This document shows positions 17,902-28,049 of a stretch of DNA of 64,000 nucleotides, one piece after another. The notes below the pieces were generated by a model, which had not been told where the DNA came from, searched no databases, and was given only the letters and a program-made list of their open reading frames with translations. The stretch comes from Lutibacter sp. B1. Lineage in GTDB: Bacteria; Bacteroidota; Bacteroidia; Flavobacteriales; Flavobacteriaceae. Every line of letters begins with the position of its first letter. Position 1 is the stretch's first letter. Position numbers and translations under genes: made by a program. The stretch spans positions 62,001-126,000 of the forward strand of contig NZ_JAAZUI010000003.1 in NCBI RefSeq assembly GCF_012524075.1. Direction: 5' to 3'.

Positions 17902-18498
17902 TTATTCAGCAGTTTCTTCAGTTTCTTCTTCAGATTCTTCTGCACCTGCAACAACATTACGAGAAGTTCTAACTTGAGCAACAACTGTGTTATCCGGGTG
18001 TAAAATGCTAAATTTATCGTTAGCTAATTCAGTAACATATAATTTACTGCCAATTTTTAATTTTGATATGTCGGCGTTAATAAAGTCCGGTAAATCAGCA
18101 GGTAAAGCTCTTACACTTAATTTACGCATTGCAAAGCGTAAAGAACCACCGTTTAAAACACCGGGAGAAGTACCAACTAATTTTACTGGAATATTCATAG
18201 TTACCAATTTATCGTCAAATAATTGATAAAAATCTACGTGTTGAATTTTATCAGTTACCGGATGAAATTGGATGTCTTGTAAAATAGCATTGTAAGTAAC
18301 ACCTTCTAATTCAATCTTAGCAGTATAAACGTTAGGAGTATACACTAATTTTTTGAATGAAATTTCATCAGCTGAAAAATGTAGTGGTTTGTCTCCTCCG
18401 TATAATACGCAAGGTACCTTTTCAGCATTACGTAAGGCTTTAGTTGAAACTTTGCCTACGCTTTCTCTTTTAGATCCTTTGATTGTAATCGATTTCAT
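17902..18498 (-). CDS. rplY: 50S ribosomal protein L25 / general stress protein Ctc
   Basis: 198 aa, the long Ctc form: an N-terminal 5S rRNA-binding L25 domain (about residues 1-90, with [11 protein letters not shown]) plus a C-terminal TL5-like beta domain, ending in an acidic tail of Glu and Thr. It binds 5S rRNA in the large subunit. It lies 22 nt downstream of prs, so is probably cotranscribed with it, an arrangement common in bacteria. Confidence 0.93.
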   Translation of the reverse strand: MKSITIKGSKRESVGKVSTKALRNAEKVPCVLYGGDKPLHFSADEISFKKLVYTPNVYTAKIELEGVTYNAILQDIQFHPVTDKIQHVDFYQLFDDKLVTMNIPVKLVGTSPGVLNGGSLRFAMRKLSVRALPADLPDFINADISKLKIGSKLYVTELANDKFSILHPDNTVVAQVRTSRNVVAGAEESEEETEETAE

Positions 18499-18520
18499 TT
18501 ATCTATTGTTTATTAATTAT

Positions 18521-19462
18521 TTACATTAAAAATTGCCCACTTATTGATGTATTGTCTTGAACTTTATGCATTACATCAGCAAATAAGGCGGCGCAAGATA
18601 CAACTTTTATTTTAGAACTAGCTCTTTTTAAAGGAATTGTATCAGAAACTATTAATTCTTGTAGTTTAGATTTTTCAATTTTATCGTATGCATCACCCGA
18701 TAAAATAGGATGCGTACACACGGCTCTAACACTTATAGCGCCTTTTTCCATCATTAAATCGGCAGCCTTGGTAAGTGTTCCTCCGGTATCAATCATATCA
18801 TCAACCAATATTACGTTTTTATCTTTTACTTCTCCAATAAGCTCTATTGTGTCAATTACATTTGCTTTTAAACGTTGTTTGTAGCAAATAACAACTTCGC
18901 TTTCTAAATATTTTGAATAGGCATAAGCGCGTTTAGAACCTCCCATATCTGGTGAAGCAATGGTTATGTTTTTTAAGTTCAGTTGCCTTATGTAAGGTAA
19001 AAATATGGTTGAAGCATATAAATGATCTACAGGTTTTTCAAAAAAACCTTGAATTTGATCGGCATGTAAATCCATAGTCATAATTCGGGTAGCACCTGCC
19101 GTTTGCAATAAATTTGCCACCAATTTTGCTCCAATAGCAACACGTGGCTGATCTTTACGATCTTGACGAGCCCATCCAAAATATGGCATAACAGCCGTTA
19201 TGTGACGTGCCGATGCTCTTTTGGCTGCATCTAACATTAAGAGCATTTCCATTAAATTGTCGGAATTTGGAAACGTGGAGCCGATAATAAAAATACGACG
19301 ACCTCTAACCGATTCTACAAATGCAGGTTGAAATTCACCATCGCTAAATCTTGAAATTTTAACATTACCAAGCTTTACGCCATAGTGTTTGGCAATTTCT
19401 TCGGCTAACGATATGCTTTGGGTACAAGCAAAAAGTTTTGGCTCAAGTTGATAGTTTCCCAT
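18521..19462 (-). CDS. prs: Ribose-phosphate pyrophosphokinase
   Basis: 313 aa from the ATG at 19462; the frame extends 44 codons upstream but that part is low-complexity and covers the promoter. PRPP synthase makes 5-phosphoribosyl diphosphate from ribose 5-phosphate and ATP for nucleotide, His and Trp synthesis. Motifs: SRFSDGEF, the ATP and catalytic loop YFGWARQDRKDQPR, and the PRPP-binding signature VILVDDMIDTGGTL. First gene of a prs-rplY unit. Confidence 0.95.
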   Translation of the reverse strand: MGNYQLEPKLFACTQSISLAEEIAKHYGVKLGNVKISRFSDGEFQPAFVESVRGRRIFIIGSTFPNSDNLMEMLLMLDAAKRASARHITAVMPYFGWARQDRKDQPRVAIGAKLVANLLQTAGATRIMTMDLHADQIQGFFEKPVDHLYASTIFLPYIRQLNLKNITIASPDMGGSKRAYAYSKYLESEVVICYKQRLKANVIDTIELIGEVKDKNVILVDDMIDTGGTLTKAADLMMEKGAISVRAVCTHPILSGDAYDKIEKSKLQELIVSDTIPLKRASSKIKVVSCAALFADVMHKVQDNTSISGQFLM

Positions 19463-19506
19463 TTTTTTAGCTGTGTTATTATTATGTGTTGTTGTTTTGT
19501 TGTGTG

Positions 19507-19514
19507 CAAATTTA
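19507..19514 (-). promoter_or_regulatory. Candidate -7 box for prs
   Basis: On the minus strand TAAATTTG, an exact TAnnTTTG match, 44 nt before the prs ATG at 19462. This supports the shorter start. No TTG at ideal -33 distance. Confidence 0.5.
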
Positions 19515-19578
19515 AAATTATTTAAAGAGTAATTGAATAACAAACTAAAGTTTTTATGTTTTAGATTAAAAATATTTA

Positions 19579-19586
19579 TAAATTTG
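19579..19586 (+). promoter_or_regulatory. Candidate -7 box for tRNA-Leu
   Basis: TAAATTTG at 19579-19586 (exact TAnnTTTG) ends 19 nt before the first base of the tRNA, a normal distance for a tRNA promoter with a short 5' leader. It diverges from the prs promoter. Confidence 0.55.
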
Positions 19587-19605
19587 CAGTCCAATACTTA
19601 AAAAA

Positions 19606-19687
19606 GCCTCGATGGCGGAATTGGTAGACGCGCTGGATTCAAAATCCAGTTCTTTCGGGAGTGTGGGTTCGATTCCCACTCGAGGTA
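19606..19687 (+). tRNA. tRNA-Leu, anticodon CAA
   Basis: An 82-nt cloverleaf. Acceptor arms GCCTCGA (19606-19612) and TCGAGGT (19680-19686) pair with a G-T at the first position; A at 19687 is the discriminator. The anticodon stem CTGGA/TCCAG encloses loop TTCAAAA, giving anticodon CAA (codon UUG). It has a long class II variable arm and a T arm GTGGGTTCGATTCCCAC. CCA is not encoded. Stands alone. Confidence 0.95.
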
Positions 19688-20260
19688 CAGTTTTAGATAA
19701 AAAAGGAAAACAAAAGAAAGTTAAACACTGTGAATTAGTAAAAATTTAAAAAATTAGCTTTTATTGCTTTCCTTTTTTATATCTTAATTTTGAGCTTTTT
19801 TATTGTAAATAGGATCAATTTCTTCGATTTTATTTCATTTATCTATAACTACAATAATAAATTAGTTGAATTTAAAACAATTTGATTGAAGTTTTATATT
19901 TAATAGTGTTAATTTAAAAATATTATTCTTCTCAGTATAATAATATTCTTTTTGTGAAATAATTAGGATATATATTTTAAAGTAAACAAATAATAATGTT
20001 GAAAAACGAGACACTTAAAACTAAAAAATCAATTGATCTAGAATTTTTATCCAAAACCAAATCATGTTATAAAGTTGATTTTAAATAATAAAAAAGTGTT
20101 AAATTATTTAGCCAAAAATAAACTTTAATAACAATTCTCTAACCCTTTCTAAAGAATATAATAATTATATGATAATATAAAAAAGTTTACTATTAGTAAA
20201 TAATTAATGATTTTAGCTTACTAAATTTTAATAATTGTAAAAAAATTAATTATTTAAAAA
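19688..20260 (+). other. 573-bp AT-rich intergenic region before the first susC
   Basis: No supported gene. Contents: an imperfect stem around 19700-19778 (AAAAAGGAAA ... TTTCCTTTTT) that could end the tRNA transcript; an AT-only 9-bp hairpin at 19919-19927 / 19939-19947; a 30-codon frame at 19996-20088 with no recognisable similarity; and a 15-bp palindrome at 20186-20200. A 16-mer (TTTAGCCAAAAATAAA) near 20109 also occurs near 16357. No TAnnTTTG box close to susC, so its promoter is not identified. Confidence 0.5.
20186..20200 (+). promoter_or_regulatory. 15-bp palindrome upstream of the phosphonate-locus susC
   Basis: TTTACTATTAGTAAA is a perfect inverted repeat (TTTACT-ATT-AGTAAA), 60 nt before the susC ATG. 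Size and position suit an operator for a dimeric HTH protein such as the XRE-cupin regulator at the far end of this locus. A partly similar ACTATTA occurs just upstream of that regulator gene on its own strand. Confidence 0.4.
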
Positions 20261-23200
20261 ATGAAAAAACTAACCAACTTCATTATTTTGTTACTATTAT
20301 TTTTAGTTTCAAATGTTATCGCTCAAAACACACCTGCTAGTATAAAGGGTGTTATTTATGAAGGAGAAACAGAAACTCCATTACCTGGGGCAACTATATT
20401 TATTAGAGGTACTGAAAAAGGAGTAACTTCTGATTTTGATGGAAATTTTAAAATTTCAGGTATTGAACCAGGAAACTACCAATTACTTATAACTTTTATG
20501 GGTTATACGGATAAGATGATTCCAGTAAAATTAATTGCTGATCAAGAATTAGATTTAGGGGTTATAAAACTTGAAACTTCATCACAGCTTTTAAATGAAG
20601 TTGTGGTAACAGCTCTTAACATTACTCGAGATGAAAAATCTCTTGGGTACTCACTTCAAAAAGTTGATGGAGAAGAGGTCTCTCAATCAACAAGTACCAA
20701 CATGGTAAGTACATTATCCGGTAGAACAGCAGGTGTACAGGTTGTTACCAATGGTACAGGTCCAGGGCAATCTTCATCTGTAGTAATAAGAGGGTATTCT
20801 TCTATGAATGGAGATAACCAACCTTTGTTTGTTGTAGATGGTATTCCGATTAATAATACTACAGACACTAGAACTAATACTTTAGGAGGAGCTAGTAATA
20901 TGAATTTAGATTATGGAAACGGAGCAGCTGAAGTTAATCCGGATGATATTCAATCTATATCAGTATTAAAAGGAGCAAATGCAACAGCTTTGTATGGTTC
21001 AAGAGCAGCTAATGGAGCTATAGTTATTACTACTAAATCAGGAAAAGGACAAAAAGGATTGGGTGTATCAATTAGTTCAAAAACCACTTTTGAAAGTATG
21101 CTTGAAGGACCTAAATACCAAAGGGTTTACGGACAAGGCAAGAACTTTGATTTTCAATTTTTAGATGGATATGGTAATGGAACTTATGATGGTGTAGATG
21201 AATCTTGGGGACCTAGATTAGATGGGACACTTAGAGCACAATTTGATTCTCCAACTTCTACAGGTCTTAGAGGAGGTGATGTTCACGGACTAGATTATAT
21301 TTTAGGTCCATCAGGTGTTGATTTAAATAGAAGAGGAATAATAAACCCAACACCTTTTGTTGATCATGGAGATCCTGTTGAAAATTTTTTACAAACAGGA
21401 AGAACTTTAACAAATAATGTTTCTTTTTATGGAGGAAATGAATTAGGAAACTATCGTGTTAGTTATACAAATCTTGATAATGAAGGAATATTACCTAATA
21501 CAGATATTAAAAGAAATACCATTTCGTTTTCAGGAGATTACAACCTTTCAGATAAATTAAAGGTATCTTCTAAAGTAAATTATATAAGAACGGATTCTGA
21601 TAACAGACACGTAAATGGATATGGAACAGAATCTGTGATGTATCTTTTTATATGGTGGGGGCAAAGTGTTAATGTAAAAAGCCTCAAAGATTATTGGCAA
21701 AACGGATTAGAAGGTTTTCAACAATTTAATTACAACTATAATTACCATGACAACCCTTATTTTACAATGTATGAAAATACAAATGGTCTTGCTAAAGATA
21801 GAATTATTGGAAATTTGTCTGCAACATATGATGTAACTGATAATTTTAAAGTTATGGTAAGAGGAGGAAGAGATTTTTTCTCTGAATATCGTTTTATAAA
21901 AAGAGCTTATTCAACTCAACGTTTTCCTAACGGCCAATATAGAGAGGATAAAATTAATTTTCAGGAAACCAATTTAGATTTCTTATTAACGTATGATAAA
22001 CAAATTAATGAGGATTGGTATCTAAATGCAAATTTTGGAGGAAATAGAATGGTTCAAAAAAATCATTTCAATTCATTAATGGCTAATAAACTGTTATTAC
22101 CTGGCGTTTATTCTTTTAATAATGCAGATGGAGCTTTAGTGCAAAGAACTAGCAGACCGGAAAAGCAAATAAATTCATTATATGCTTTTACGCAACTAGC
22201 TTGGAAAAATAAAGTTTATTTAGATTTAACTGCAAGAAACGATTGGTCTTCAACACTTCCTGAGAAAAATAATTCATACTTCTATCCTTCAGCTTCTTTA
22301 AGTGTAATACTTTCTGATTTATTTGAAGTTAATAAAGAGAAACTTTCCTTTGCTAAAATTAGAGCAGGATGGGCACAAGTAGGTAGTGATACAGACCCGT
22401 TTAGATTGTCTGATTCATATTTGTTAGGAACTCCTGTTGGAAGCAATCCAACAGCAAGCCCTTCTAATTCACTACCTAATTACGATTTAAAACCGGAAAT
22501 ACAAACTTCTTTTGAAGTAGGAACAGATTTAAGGTTTTTAAATGATAAAATTTCATTAGACCTAACCTATTATAATACTATTTCAAAAAATCAAATTTTA
22601 GATATTGAACTTCCTGTAACTTCAGGAAAAACATCAAGGGTAATTAACGCAGGTAAAATTAAAAACTATGGTTTAGAGTTATTATTAGATGTAATTCCTC
22701 TAGATAATGAAAATGGTTTTAAATGGAATTCAACTTTTAATTTTGGTCTTAATAAAAATGAAGTAATGGAACTTTCAGGGGGTGTTGACAAATACGTATA
22801 TGGAGGAAATGGAATTACTTTAGTTGCTGAAAAAGGAGGTTCTTTGGGTGATATGTGGGGAACAGGATTAAAAAGAGTTGAAGATAAAGATAGTCCCTAT
22901 TATGGAGAAGTAATTTTTAATAATGGTTTAGTTCAACAAGATAATACACTTAGAAAACTTGGAAATTTTAACCCAGATTTTAATTTGGGATGGAACAATA
23001 AAATAAGTTATAAAAACTTTGCTTTAAACTTTTTGTTTGATTGGAGACAAGGAGGTGAATTACTTTCTAGAACTCGTCTTATAGCAGCTACATCAGGTAA
23101 TGTTGTTGAAACACTTTGGGGGCGAGATCCTGAATTTGGAGGTCCTCATCCTGGAATTAGTGATTCGGGGTTGTCATATACTGATAATAATGGGGTAGCA

Positions 23201-23602
23201 CAAACCGATGGTATAATTGGTAATGGTGTAATTGAACTTACAGACATCGATGGAAATGTAACAGGATATAAAGAAAATGATGTTATAGTTGCTGCAAATG
23301 CATACCATAATAATAGATATAGAAGACAAAATGTATCTGAAGGAATTTATGATGCCACATTTATTAAACTAAGAGAGGTTAAGTTAACATATTCATTTCC
23401 AGATGAAATAATTAATAAGTTGGGAGTTCAAAACATGTCTTTGTCATTAATTGGAACTAACGTATGGTTATGGGCTAAAGAATTTAAACATGGAGATCCG
23501 GAACTACTTTCTTTTGGTGGAGGATCATATGTGCCAGGAGTAGAAAATGCAACTGTACCAAGCACAAAAAGTTTTGGTTTTGCCTTGGATTTAAAATTTT
23601 AA
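20261..23602 (+). CDS. SusC/RagA-family TonB-dependent outer-membrane transporter (phosphonate locus)
   Basis: 1113 aa. A signal peptide (to about VIAQ, residue 22) is followed by a CarboxypepD-reg beta-sandwich (about 27-110), a TonB plug (about 115-240, with PLFVVDGIPINN), and a 22-strand barrel to the C-terminal aromatic residue (ALDLKF). It imports ligands captured by its SusD partner, driven by TonB. Eight enzyme genes and a carrier follow on the same strand with tiny gaps; the enzymes handle phosphoesters and amino-phosphonates, not sugars. That suggests an organophosphorus substrate rather than a polysaccharide. Ligand inferred from context only. Confidence 0.92.
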   Translation: MKKLTNFIILLLLFLVSNVIAQNTPASIKGVIYEGETETPLPGATIFIRGTEKGVTSDFDGNFKISGIEPGNYQLLITFMGYTDKMIPVKLIADQELDLGVIKLETSSQLLNEVVVTALNITRDEKSLGYSLQKVDGEEVSQSTSTNMVSTLSGRTAGVQVVTNGTGPGQSSSVVIRGYSSMNGDNQPLFVVDGIPINNTTDTRTNTLGGASNMNLDYGNGAAEVNPDDIQSISVLKGANATALYGSRAANGAIVITTKSGKGQKGLGVSISSKTTFESMLEGPKYQRVYGQGKNFDFQFLDGYGNGTYDGVDESWGPRLDGTLRAQFDSPTSTGLRGGDVHGLDYILGPSGVDLNRRGIINPTPFVDHGDPVENFLQTGRTLTNNVSFYGGNELGNYRVSYTNLDNEGILPNTDIKRNTISFSGDYNLSDKLKVSSKVNYIRTDSDNRHVNGYGTESVMYLFIWWGQSVNVKSLKDYWQNGLEGFQQFNYNYNYHDNPYFTMYENTNGLAKDRIIGNLSATYDVTDNFKVMVRGGRDFFSEYRFIKRAYSTQRFPNGQYREDKINFQETNLDFLLTYDKQINEDWYLNANFGGNRMVQKNHFNSLMANKLLLPGVYSFNNADGALVQRTSRPEKQINSLYAFTQLAWKNKVYLDLTARNDWSSTLPEKNNSYFYPSASLSVILSDLFEVNKEKLSFAKIRAGWAQVGSDTDPFRLSDSYLLGTPVGSNPTASPSNSLPNYDLKPEIQTSFEVGTDLRFLNDKISLDLTYYNTISKNQILDIELPVTSGKTSRVINAGKIKNYGLELLLDVIPLDNENGFKWNSTFNFGLNKNEVMELSGGVDKYVYGGNGITLVAEKGGSLGDMWGTGLKRVEDKDSPYYGEVIFNNGLVQQDNTLRKLGNFNPDFNLGWNNKISYKNFALNFLFDWRQGGELLSRTRLIAATSGNVVETLWGRDPEFGGPHPGISDSGLSYTDNNGVAQTDGIIGNGVIELTDIDGNVTGYKENDVIVAANAYHNNRYRRQNVSEGIYDATFIKLREVKLTYSFPDEIINKLGVQNMSLSLIGTNVWLWAKEFKHGDPELLSFGGGSYVPGVENATVPSTKSFGFALDLKF

Positions 23603-23657
23603 CAATTTGAATCCAATTAGTAATAAGTATAATAATGCAGATTAAAAACATAAAAAA

Positions 23658-25115
23658 ATGAAAAAAATAATTTTTACTGCGATCATCATATTTACAGGTT
23701 TATTTATTTCTTGTGAAGATTTTGATGTTTCAAATGATAATCCTGATGTAGCTTTAAATATCAGTAACAACCCAGAGTTATTGTTAACTCAATTTCAAAG
23801 AAATTCTATCAGAGGGGCTGTATCGTACTCTTGGAGTGAAGGAAATTTAATGGGGCAATATGGGGCCAGAATTGTATTTACCGAATTTGACTTATTTGAA
23901 TGGGGAGATCAATCGGGAGCATGGAATAATTTTTTTATTAGTATAAGAGATGCTAAAGCCTTAGAACAAATTGCTGTTGAAGAATCTATACCAAGTTATG
24001 AAGCAGTTTCTAAAATAATGCAAGTGTGGATGTTTAATATACTAACAGATATGTGGGGAGATATACCTTATACAGAAGTAGCTAAAGCAAATGAAGAAAA
24101 TTATTTTCCGGTTTATGATGAACAACAGTTTATTTACTCAGATATGATTGATAAATTGAAAGAGGCAAATGATATTTTAAGCGGAACTAACGCTACTTTA
24201 AAAGGAGATTTATTATTTGATGGGAATCTTTCTAAATGGAGAAAATTCGCTAATTCATTAAGGTTACGTTTAGCTTTGAGACTAAGTAAGGTTGATGCGT
24301 CAAAAGCTCAATCTATTATTAGTGAAATTTACGGAAATCCTTCTCAATATCCAGTAATGGAATCTAATATTGATAATGTAATACTTCAGTTTTTATCTTC
24401 AAATCCTGATGCACACCCTGTAACCGAAGAATCTGTTTATAGAGTAGGATCTTACAATGAATATAGAATTTCTGAGAATTTTGTAGGAATCCTTAAAAGT
24501 TTTAATGATCCAAGACTTGAGTTTTTAGCAGATCCAACTGCAAATTCTGTAGAAAATGGAACTCCGGAAATTCAAGGTATGCAAAACGGTATTGTTGATG
24601 GGCCGGCATACGAATATAAAGGTGGAGACGCATTTTTATCCAAATTTAATATAGACTACTTTTATTTACAACCAAATGCAAATGATGCCAGATTAATGCT
24701 ATCTTCTGAGGTAGACTTTATTTTTGCTGAAGCCGCGCAAAGAGGTTGGATTAATGCTGATGCTAAAACTTTTTATGAAAAAGGGATTCAATCTAATTTT
24801 GAATATTGGGACGTTGAAATGCCTACAGATTATCTTTCACGTACAGGTGTTATATACAATGGAGCATTAGAAACCATTATTAATCAAAAATATATATCAT
24901 TGTTTTATACCGATTATCAGGGTTTTATAGAATTTAAAAGAACTGGTTTTCCAAGCACAATAAAACCTGGCCCTGATGCTTTTTATAGTACATACCCAAG
25001 TAGATTTGAGTATCCTAGCGAGGAGCAATCTTTAAATGCTGATAATTATAATGAAGCAGTAAATCGTATGAATGGTGGGGATGAAATAACTACCAAAGTG
25101 TGGTGGGAAAATTAA
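23658..25115 (+). CDS. SusD/RagB-like nutrient-binding lipoprotein (SusD-like_2 type)
   Basis: 485 aa. Lipoprotein signal with lipobox ending at Cys (LFISCED), so it is anchored in the outer membrane and faces outward. Helical TPR-type SusD fold; the early segment with RNSIRGAVSYSW and QYGARIVF fits the SusD-like_2 subgroup, which often accompanies non-glycan SusC transporters. It starts 55 nt after susC and should form the lid of that transporter. Ligand unknown; context suggests a phosphonate or phosphodiester compound. Confidence 0.88.
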   Translation: MKKIIFTAIIIFTGLFISCEDFDVSNDNPDVALNISNNPELLLTQFQRNSIRGAVSYSWSEGNLMGQYGARIVFTEFDLFEWGDQSGAWNNFFISIRDAKALEQIAVEESIPSYEAVSKIMQVWMFNILTDMWGDIPYTEVAKANEENYFPVYDEQQFIYSDMIDKLKEANDILSGTNATLKGDLLFDGNLSKWRKFANSLRLRLALRLSKVDASKAQSIISEIYGNPSQYPVMESNIDNVILQFLSSNPDAHPVTEESVYRVGSYNEYRISENFVGILKSFNDPRLEFLADPTANSVENGTPEIQGMQNGIVDGPAYEYKGGDAFLSKFNIDYFYLQPNANDARLMLSSEVDFIFAEAAQRGWINADAKTFYEKGIQSNFEYWDVEMPTDYLSRTGVIYNGALETIINQKYISLFYTDYQGFIEFKRTGFPSTIKPGPDAFYSTYPSRFEYPSEEQSLNADNYNEAVNRMNGGDEITTKVWWEN

Positions 25116-25138
25116 GAATCTATTCAAAATAGTTTAAA

Positions 25139-26785
25139 ATGAAATTTACTAAATTAATAGTAGTAACCATAGGGGTTTTGTCCCTATGGTCTTGTAATAC
25201 AAAAGAAAAAACAAAACCATTAGGTATTCAACATGTTGTAGTTATTGGTTTTGATGGTTTAAGTCCGAATGGACTTAAAAATGCAAAAACTCCTAATTTT
25301 GATAGTATTATAAAAGAAGGAGCTTATACACTTCATGCTAGAGCTGTTTTGCCTACAAGTTCAAGTTCAAATTGGGCGTCAATGATTATGGGATCGGGGC
25401 CGGAACAGCATGGTATTACTTCTAATCAATGGGAAAGGAATAATTTAATTTTACCAACTGTTATCGAAGATGAGCATTTCTTGTTCCCTACAATTTTTGG
25501 CTTAATTGATAATCAAGTTGAAAATGCTGAAATAGGAGCTATTTATCATTGGGAAGGTTTTGGAAGACTTTTTGAAAAAAAAGCTGTGGATTATGATGTA
25601 AATGGCAAAACCGAGGATGAAACTGCAAACTTGGCCATTGAATATATCAAAACTAAAAAACCAACATTTACATTTATTCATTTTGATCATGTTGACCATG
25701 CTGGTCATGAATTTGGACATGGAACGGAAGAGTATTATAAATCTGTAGAAAAAGCAGATAATTTTTTAGGTGAAATAATCAATGCTATTAAAGAAACTGG
25801 CATTGAAGATAATACTTTAGTAATAATTAGTGCAGATCATGGAGGGATTGGTAAAGGACATGGTGGCGAAACCTTAGAAGAAATTGAAATTCCATTCATT
25901 CTTTGGGGAAAGTCTGTAAAAAATGATTTTAAAATTAAATATCCAGTATATCAATACGACAATGCTGCTACTGTAGCCTTTGCGTTAAATATTAAAATGC
26001 CTTATGCGTGTATTGGAAAGCCTGTAAAATTTGCTTTTGAAGGTTACGAAGTTTCTGATAACTATCCACTTTTAGAAATGATGGAAAAACCAATAATATT
26101 TCCAAACTCAAACTCAAATAAACGCAATGGAGGTTTGTTTAATGAGGAAACAATTGTAAAAATAGAAAACCCTAATAATTTAGGTGAAATCCATTATACA
26201 TTAGATGGTTCGATGCCTACAATAGATTCAGAAAAATATACAGAAACTATTAAAGTTAATAAAAATATAATTGTAAAAGCAGCTATTTTTAATGAAGGAA
26301 AAATTAGAAGTTCAGTGGCAGAAGCTTTTTATCGTATAAAACCTGCTAATTACTTAGCACCTGTTTCTTATGAGCTTTATTATCTTGAAAATTTAACAAA
26401 TATCCCAAATTTAGAAAATAAAATACCTGACGTTAAAGGAAATTGTTTTGAAATTACTTCTGATGAAATAAATGAAGAAATAAAGGAAAATACAGCGGTT
26501 AAATTCAAAACTAAAATTGAGGTTAAAGAAAATGATACCTATACTTTTTTTACCCGATCAGATGATGGAAGTAAACTATGGGTAAATAGTGAAGAAGTGG
26601 TTAATAATGACGGTGATCATGGAGTAATAGAAAAGGGTGGAAAAATTGAATTAAAAAAAGGAATATATCCTTTAGAAGTAATATGGTTTAATGCTGCTGG
26701 TGGCAGTTGGTTAGATGTATATTATAAAAGTAATTCCATTTCTAAACAAATTATATCCACAACTATTTTAAAAAGAAATGATTAA
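25139..26785 (+). CDS. Type I phosphodiesterase (alkaline phosphatase superfamily) with CHB_HEX-like and PA14-like domains, lipoprotein
   Basis: 548 aa. Lipobox at LSLWSC, so surface- or periplasm-anchored. Residues about 30-320 are an ENPP-type metal phosphodiesterase: GFDGLSPN, a Ser/Thr-rich nucleophile loop PTSSSSNWASM, FDHVDHAGHEFGHG and SADHGG as zinc ligands. About 333-400 resemble a chitobiase C-terminal beta-sandwich (HYTLDGSMPTID); about 435-547 look like PA14 (FFTRSDDGSKLWVN), both usually glycan-binding. It probably cleaves phosphodiester or phosphonate monoester links on a larger molecule before uptake. It begins 23 nt after susD and overlaps the next gene by 8 nt. Confidence 0.85.
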   Translation: MKFTKLIVVTIGVLSLWSCNTKEKTKPLGIQHVVVIGFDGLSPNGLKNAKTPNFDSIIKEGAYTLHARAVLPTSSSSNWASMIMGSGPEQHGITSNQWERNNLILPTVIEDEHFLFPTIFGLIDNQVENAEIGAIYHWEGFGRLFEKKAVDYDVNGKTEDETANLAIEYIKTKKPTFTFIHFDHVDHAGHEFGHGTEEYYKSVEKADNFLGEIINAIKETGIEDNTLVIISADHGGIGKGHGGETLEEIEIPFILWGKSVKNDFKIKYPVYQYDNAATVAFALNIKMPYACIGKPVKFAFEGYEVSDNYPLLEMMEKPIIFPNSNSNKRNGGLFNEETIVKIENPNNLGEIHYTLDGSMPTIDSEKYTETIKVNKNIIVKAAIFNEGKIRSSVAEAFYRIKPANYLAPVSYELYYLENLTNIPNLENKIPDVKGNCFEITSDEINEEIKENTAVKFKTKIEVKENDTYTFFTRSDDGSKLWVNSEEVVNNDGDHGVIEKGGKIELKKGIYPLEVIWFNAAGGSWLDVYYKSNSISKQIISTTILKRND

Positions 26786-28049
26786 AATTTTAAGTATAAT
26801 AAGTCTCTACATTTGTTTAATTTCAGAGTCACTTCTTTTTTCCCAAGAGGTAGAATATCCTGCTTGGGAAATTGGAGTGATGGAGTTACACCATATAAGC
26901 ACCGGAAGAGGTGATGCGGCTTTTTATATTTTTCCTGACGGAACAACTCTCTTAGTTGATGCAGGGGATACTTCTGAAACGCATCCAAGAACAATGACCA
27001 ATCGTAATGTTCCTTTGTTGCCAAACAGATCTAAAACAGCACCAGAATGGATTGTAGATTATATTACTCAATTTTTTCCAAAAAATAAACCTTTACAATT
27101 AGATTATGCTTTGATGACTCATTATCACGATGATCATTTTGGAGAAATAGATAGTACAAGAGTATTATTCAATAAAGGGAATTATGCTTTAACGGGTATT
27201 ACAGAAGTAGGGCATTTGTTACCCATCAAAACTTTACTGGATCGCGGTTCTGATTTTCCGTTAAATTTAAAAAATTCACTTGTTCAAGAAAGTTTGAGTA
27301 AAAATGATACATATAAAATGATTTCAACGTTAAAAAACTATTGGAATTTTATTGAATATCATAGTCAACATAATGGTTTAAAGCATGAAATTTTAGAAGT
27401 AGGATCTAAAAATCAAATTAGTTTAAAAAATGAAGCTAAAAAATATTCTAATTTTTCAGTTCAAAATATTGCGGTTAATGGTAAAATTTGGACAGGTGAA
27501 AAGCAAGAATATTTTAATCTATTTAAAGAAGGAGAATATCCAGGCGAAAATTCATTAAGCACTTGTATAAAAATAACCTATGGTAAGTTCGATTATTTTA
27601 CAGGAGGGGATATTAGTGGAGTTAATGAGTTTGGTGAATCAGATTTTGACAGAGTTGAATCACATATCGCACCAGTTGTTGGTCCGGTAGATGTAGCTAC
27701 ATTAAATCATCATGGTAACAGAGATTCACAAAACAGCTATTATGTTAGAACTATAAGACCCAGAGTTTGGATTGGGCAAACTTGGTCATCGGATCATCCG
27801 GGAAATAATGTACTAAGAAGGTTACTTTCTAAAAAATTATATCCTAGGAAAAGAGATCTTTTTTCAACGGCAATGTTACAAGCAAATAAAGATGTAATTG
27901 GAGAATTAATGGATAAATATAAAAGCTTAAGTGGGCATATTGTAGTTAGAGTTTATGCTAATGGAGACAAATATGATGTTTATGTGTTGAATGAAAATTC
28001 AGAAAAAAGAGAGGTAAAGGCTAAATACGGACCTTATGAGTCAAGATAA
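26778..28049 (+). CDS. Exported metallo-beta-lactamase-fold hydrolase
   Basis: 423 aa. N-terminal signal peptide (about residues 1-22, ending LLFSQ). The MBL metal motif HxHxDH is at H115, H117, D119 and H120 (THYHDDHFGEID), preceded by LLVDAGDTSE. Later metal ligands are in TGGDISG and LNHHGN. The overall shape is the ComEC/Rec2-type MBL branch without its membrane part. This family includes phosphodiesterases, and the neighbours are phosphoesterases, so a phosphodiester or phosphonate ester substrate is plausible but unproven. Overlaps both neighbours (8 and 14 nt), so translation is coupled. Confidence 0.8.
   Translation: MIKILSIISLYICLISESLLFSQEVEYPAWEIGVMELHHISTGRGDAAFYIFPDGTTLLVDAGDTSETHPRTMTNRNVPLLPNRSKTAPEWIVDYITQFFPKNKPLQLDYALMTHYHDDHFGEIDSTRVLFNKGNYALTGITEVGHLLPIKTLLDRGSDFPLNLKNSLVQESLSKNDTYKMISTLKNYWNFIEYHSQHNGLKHEILEVGSKNQISLKNEAKKYSNFSVQNIAVNGKIWTGEKQEYFNLFKEGEYPGENSLSTCIKITYGKFDYFTGGDISGVNEFGESDFDRVESHIAPVVGPVDVATLNHHGNRDSQNSYYVRTIRPRVWIGQTWSSDHPGNNVLRRLLSKKLYPRKRDLFSTAMLQANKDVIGELMDKYKSLSGHIVVRVYANGDKYDVYVLNENSEKREVKAKYGPYESR

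Noticed and set aside
19463-19594. 44-residue N-terminal extension of PRPP synthase
   Set aside because: Low-complexity, covers the probable promoter, and is not part of the family; the ATG at 19462 fits.
19996-20088. 30-codon open frame before susC
   Set aside because: Too short, AT-rich, no recognisable domain and no start signal; may be chance.
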